Below are positions 62,213 through 64,000 of a stretch of 64,000 nt of DNA, piece after piece; within the stretch, counting starts at the first letter, position 1; each line of letters opens with the position of its first letter. The DNA is taken from NCBI GenBank assembly GCA_905201895.1, contig CAJKPX010000002.1, positions 52,963 to 116,962 on the forward strand, written 5' to 3'. Both the position numbers and the translations under genes were made by a program. This DNA comes from an uncultured Eubacteriales bacterium (GTDB taxonomy: Bacteria > Bacillota > Clostridia > Oscillospirales > CAG-272). The notes below the pieces were generated by a model, which saw nothing but the letters and a program-made list of their open reading frames with translations, was not told where the DNA came from and did no database searches.

Positions 62213-63511
62213 ATGATTTGGAATGAAACAAAGGAATGCATGAGTCGGGATCAAATGACCGTTCTGCAGAGCGCGCGGCTTGTGAAGCTGGTGGATTACG
62301 TCTACCACAACGTCGAGTTCTACCGCAAGAAAATGCAGGCGATCGGCATGATGCCCGGAGATGTTCAGAGTATTGAGGACATCACCAAGCTTCCCTTCAC
62401 CACGAAAGATGATCTGCGCGACAACTATCCCTTCGGACTTTTTGCCGTTCCCAATTCCGAGATCGTGCGCATTCATGCATCGAGCGGAACAACCGGCAAG
62501 GCAACGGTTGTCGGATACACGCGCCGCGACCTGGAGATCTGGTCGGAATGCGTGGCGAGATGTTTGACGATGGCAAACGTTGGCAAGGATGATATCATTC
62601 AGGTTGCCTACGGCTACGGGCTGTTCACCGGCGGTCTGGGAGCACACGGCGGCGCGGAGAAGATCGGCGCAACCGTGGTTCCCATGAGCACGGGCAACAC
62701 CAAAAAGCTGACCACCATGATGGTCGATTTCGGTGCAACGGCGATCGCCTGCACCCCCTCCTATCTGCTTCACATTTCCGAGGCGCTGGAAAACGAGGGT
62801 CTGCTCGATCGGATCAAGCTGCGCTCTGCCGTTTGCGGTGCCGAGCCCTGGACCGAAAAAATGCGCAACGAGATCGAATCCAAGCTGGGTATCAAGGCAT
62901 ACGATATTTACGGTTTGACCGAAATCATGGGCCCGGGAGTGGCGTTTGAATGCGAGGCACAGACGGGCATGCATGTGAACGAAGACCATTTTATCATTGA
63001 AATTCTGAATCCGGCTACCGGTGAACCCGTGAAGGACGGAGAAAAGGGAGAGATCGTCTTTTCCTGCATTACCAAAGAGGCCTTTCCGCTGTTGCGCTTC
63101 CGCACCAAGGATATCGGAACCATTACTCACGAAAAGTGCTCTTGCGGCAGAACCTTTGTAAGAATGTCCAAGCCTATGGGCAGAACCGACGATATGTTGA
63201 TCATTCGGGGCGTCAATGTGTTCCCCTCTCAGATCGAGACGGTGCTGTTGCAGATGGATCAGTCGCCCAACTATCGGATTCTGGTGGATCGGAAGGGCGC
63301 TTTGGACACCCTGGAAGTGCAGGTTGAACTGAGCGAAGAGAAATTTTCTGATACGGTTTCGGAAATCACCAAAGTGGAAAAGGATATCAGCGAGAAGCTC
63401 AAGTCGCTTTTGGGCATTGCCGCCAAGGTCACTCTGGTGGCTCCCGGCACCATCGAACGCTCGGAAGGCAAGGCAAAGCGTGTAGTGGATCGGCGTACAC
63501 TGGTGGATTAG
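62213..63511 (+). CDS. paaK: Phenylacetate-CoA ligase 2
   Basis: A 432-residue paralogue of the ligase at 58545-59846, with the same motifs: HASSGTTGKATVVGYT, GYGLFTGGLGAHGG, YGLTEIMGPGV and IIRGVNVFPSQIE. Two ligases in one operon suggest different aryl acids (for example phenylacetate and indoleacetate). The spacing GAGG to ATG is short but plausible. Codon use in the last third and the next gene shifts toward CTG, TCC and GGC, a mild sign of mosaic origin. Confidence 0.9.
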   Translation: MIWNETKECMSRDQMTVLQSARLVKLVDYVYHNVEFYRKKMQAIGMMPGDVQSIEDITKLPFTTKDDLRDNYPFGLFAVPNSEIVRIHASSGTTGKATVVGYTRRDLEIWSECVARCLTMANVGKDDIIQVAYGYGLFTGGLGAHGGAEKIGATVVPMSTGNTKKLTTMMVDFGATAIACTPSYLLHISEALENEGLLDRIKLRSAVCGAEPWTEKMRNEIESKLGIKAYDIYGLTEIMGPGVAFECEAQTGMHVNEDHFIIEILNPATGEPVKDGEKGEIVFSCITKEAFPLLRFRTKDIGTITHEKCSCGRTFVRMSKPMGRTDDMLIIRGVNVFPSQIETVLLQMDQSPNYRILVDRKGALDTLEVQVELSEEKFSDTVSEITKVEKDISEKLKSLLGIAAKVTLVAPGTIERSEGKAKRVVDRRTLVD

Positions 63512-63526
63512 GAAAGGAGCAGAGAA

Positions 63527-63961
63527 ATGTTTGTAAAGCAGCTTTCGGTTTTTGTGGAGAACAAGCAGGGAGCCCTTTCGGATGTGGTGGCATTGCTGTC
63601 GGAAAACGGCATCAATATGCGGGCAATTTCCATTGCGGATACCCAGGATTTCGGTGTGTTGCGGATGATTGTCCAGGATTGCGAGAAGGCCAAAGCGGTT
63701 CTGAAAGCAGAAAAGGTGATCGTAGCGGTAAATGAGGTTGTGGCCGGGGAACTGGCCGATAAACCCGGAGCCTTGTCGGAGGTGCTGAAGGTGCTGTCTG
63801 TTAGCGGCGTGAATGTGGAGTATATGTACGCCTTTGTCAATCCGGTAAAGCAGAGCAGTGCCTGCGTGGTTCTTCGGGCTACAGACAACGAAAAGGCAGC
63901 CGGATTGCTGAAAGAAAGGAACATTCCTTTGATTTCTCAAGAGGAATTGGACGCAATTTGA
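63527..63961 (+). CDS. Tandem ACT-domain protein
   Basis: A 144-residue protein of two ACT domains (about 1-70 and 70-140: FVENKQGALSDVVALLSENG and ADKPGALSEVLKVLS). ACT pairs bind amino acids, and this type regularly accompanies paaK/ior genes, where it may sense aromatic amino acids and tune the ligase. AGGAAAGGAG precedes the ATG. It is the last gene visible; the operon may end here. Confidence 0.9.
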   Translation: MFVKQLSVFVENKQGALSDVVALLSENGINMRAISIADTQDFGVLRMIVQDCEKAKAVLKAEKVIVAVNEVVAGELADKPGALSEVLKVLSVSGVNVEYMYAFVNPVKQSSACVVLRATDNEKAAGLLKERNIPLISQEELDAI

Positions 63962-64000
63962 AGACTTTTTCCCGACGGGTTTGGTGTTTGCGCGAATCCG

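Noticed and set aside
1..64000. CRISPR arrays, tRNA/rRNA genes, transposases, phage genes
   Set aside because: I saw no regularly spaced repeats, no tRNA or rRNA signatures and no intact recombinase or transposase; the direct repeats present are promoter boxes or duplicated coding DNA.

Overview
The window looks like a chromosomal segment of a strictly anaerobic, Gram-positive Clostridia-type bacterium (Firmicutes), most plausibly from a gut or rumen. The signs are strong AGGAGG-like ribosome binding sites, consensus sigma-A promoters with 17-bp spacers, two T-box leaders, lipoprotein and single-membrane surface anchors, ferredoxin-dependent 2-oxoacid oxidoreductases, and no outer-membrane genes. 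I cannot assign a genus. I saw no rRNA, tRNA, CRISPR array, phage or intact insertion sequence.

Region 1 (1-4.3 kb, + strand) carries the 3' part of a repeat-domain protein, a deacetylase-like lipoprotein and a membrane Cache-HAMP-GGDEF diguanylate cyclase.

Region 2 (4.35-25.85 kb, mostly - strand) appears to be one regulon. It holds a tyrosine-phosphatase lipoprotein, three beta-helix surface proteins that share a C-terminal G-x-FG-x-GS plus transmembrane anchor (one fused to a lipase), a CmpB-like membrane protein, and an NHLM-type peptide locus. That locus has a minimal HlyD-like protein, a C39 peptidase/ABC exporter, a second ABC exporter, four Nif11-type precursors with 61-residue double-glycine leaders (two with zinc-ribbon-like cores), and a radical SAM/SPASM enzyme. 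A sensor kinase and a response regulator with a winged-helix output domain lie at its edge. Six promoters in the region share one architecture: TTTGTAACACATTTGTAAC (a direct repeat with 11-bp period), exactly 11 bp, then an extended -10 TGnTAnAnT, with no -35. This is the arrangement used by OmpR/PhoB/SARP-type activators, so the neighbouring regulator is the natural candidate. This shared-promoter peptide and surface system is the most novel feature of the window.

Region 3 (25.86-39.7 kb) has two divergent operons, each behind its own T-box. The - operon (specifier read as AUC, Ile) encodes two HTH-cupin-acyl-CoA synthetases, a small ATPase, a four-subunit VOR-type 2-oxoacid:ferredoxin oxidoreductase and a leucine-type dehydrogenase. 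Together these could turn branched-chain fatty acids into branched-chain amino acids by reductive carboxylation. The + operon (specifier CUC Leu, or less likely UUC Phe) encodes an isopropylmalate-synthase homologue that has lost its metal and catalytic residues, and a TIM-barrel/acyl-CoA-synthetase fusion.

Region 4 (39.7-56.9 kb) is mixed: a large secreted LamG/metallophosphoesterase with a tiny ORF behind it, an AraC regulator, a four-gene acetyltransferase/P-loop operon, a flavin reductase with a coding remnant behind it, PAP2, XRE-membrane and sigma-like proteins, an iron-sulfur aldo/keto reductase, a TetM-like GTPase fused to a Rae1-like NYN nuclease, a methyltransferase-like membrane protein and exonuclease III.

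Region 5 (56.9-64 kb, + strand) is one operon: sodium:solute symporter, phenylacetate-CoA ligase, IorA, IorB, a second phenylacetate-CoA ligase and a double-ACT protein. It serves aromatic 2-oxoacid/aryl-acetate interconversion and parallels the branched-chain module of region 3.
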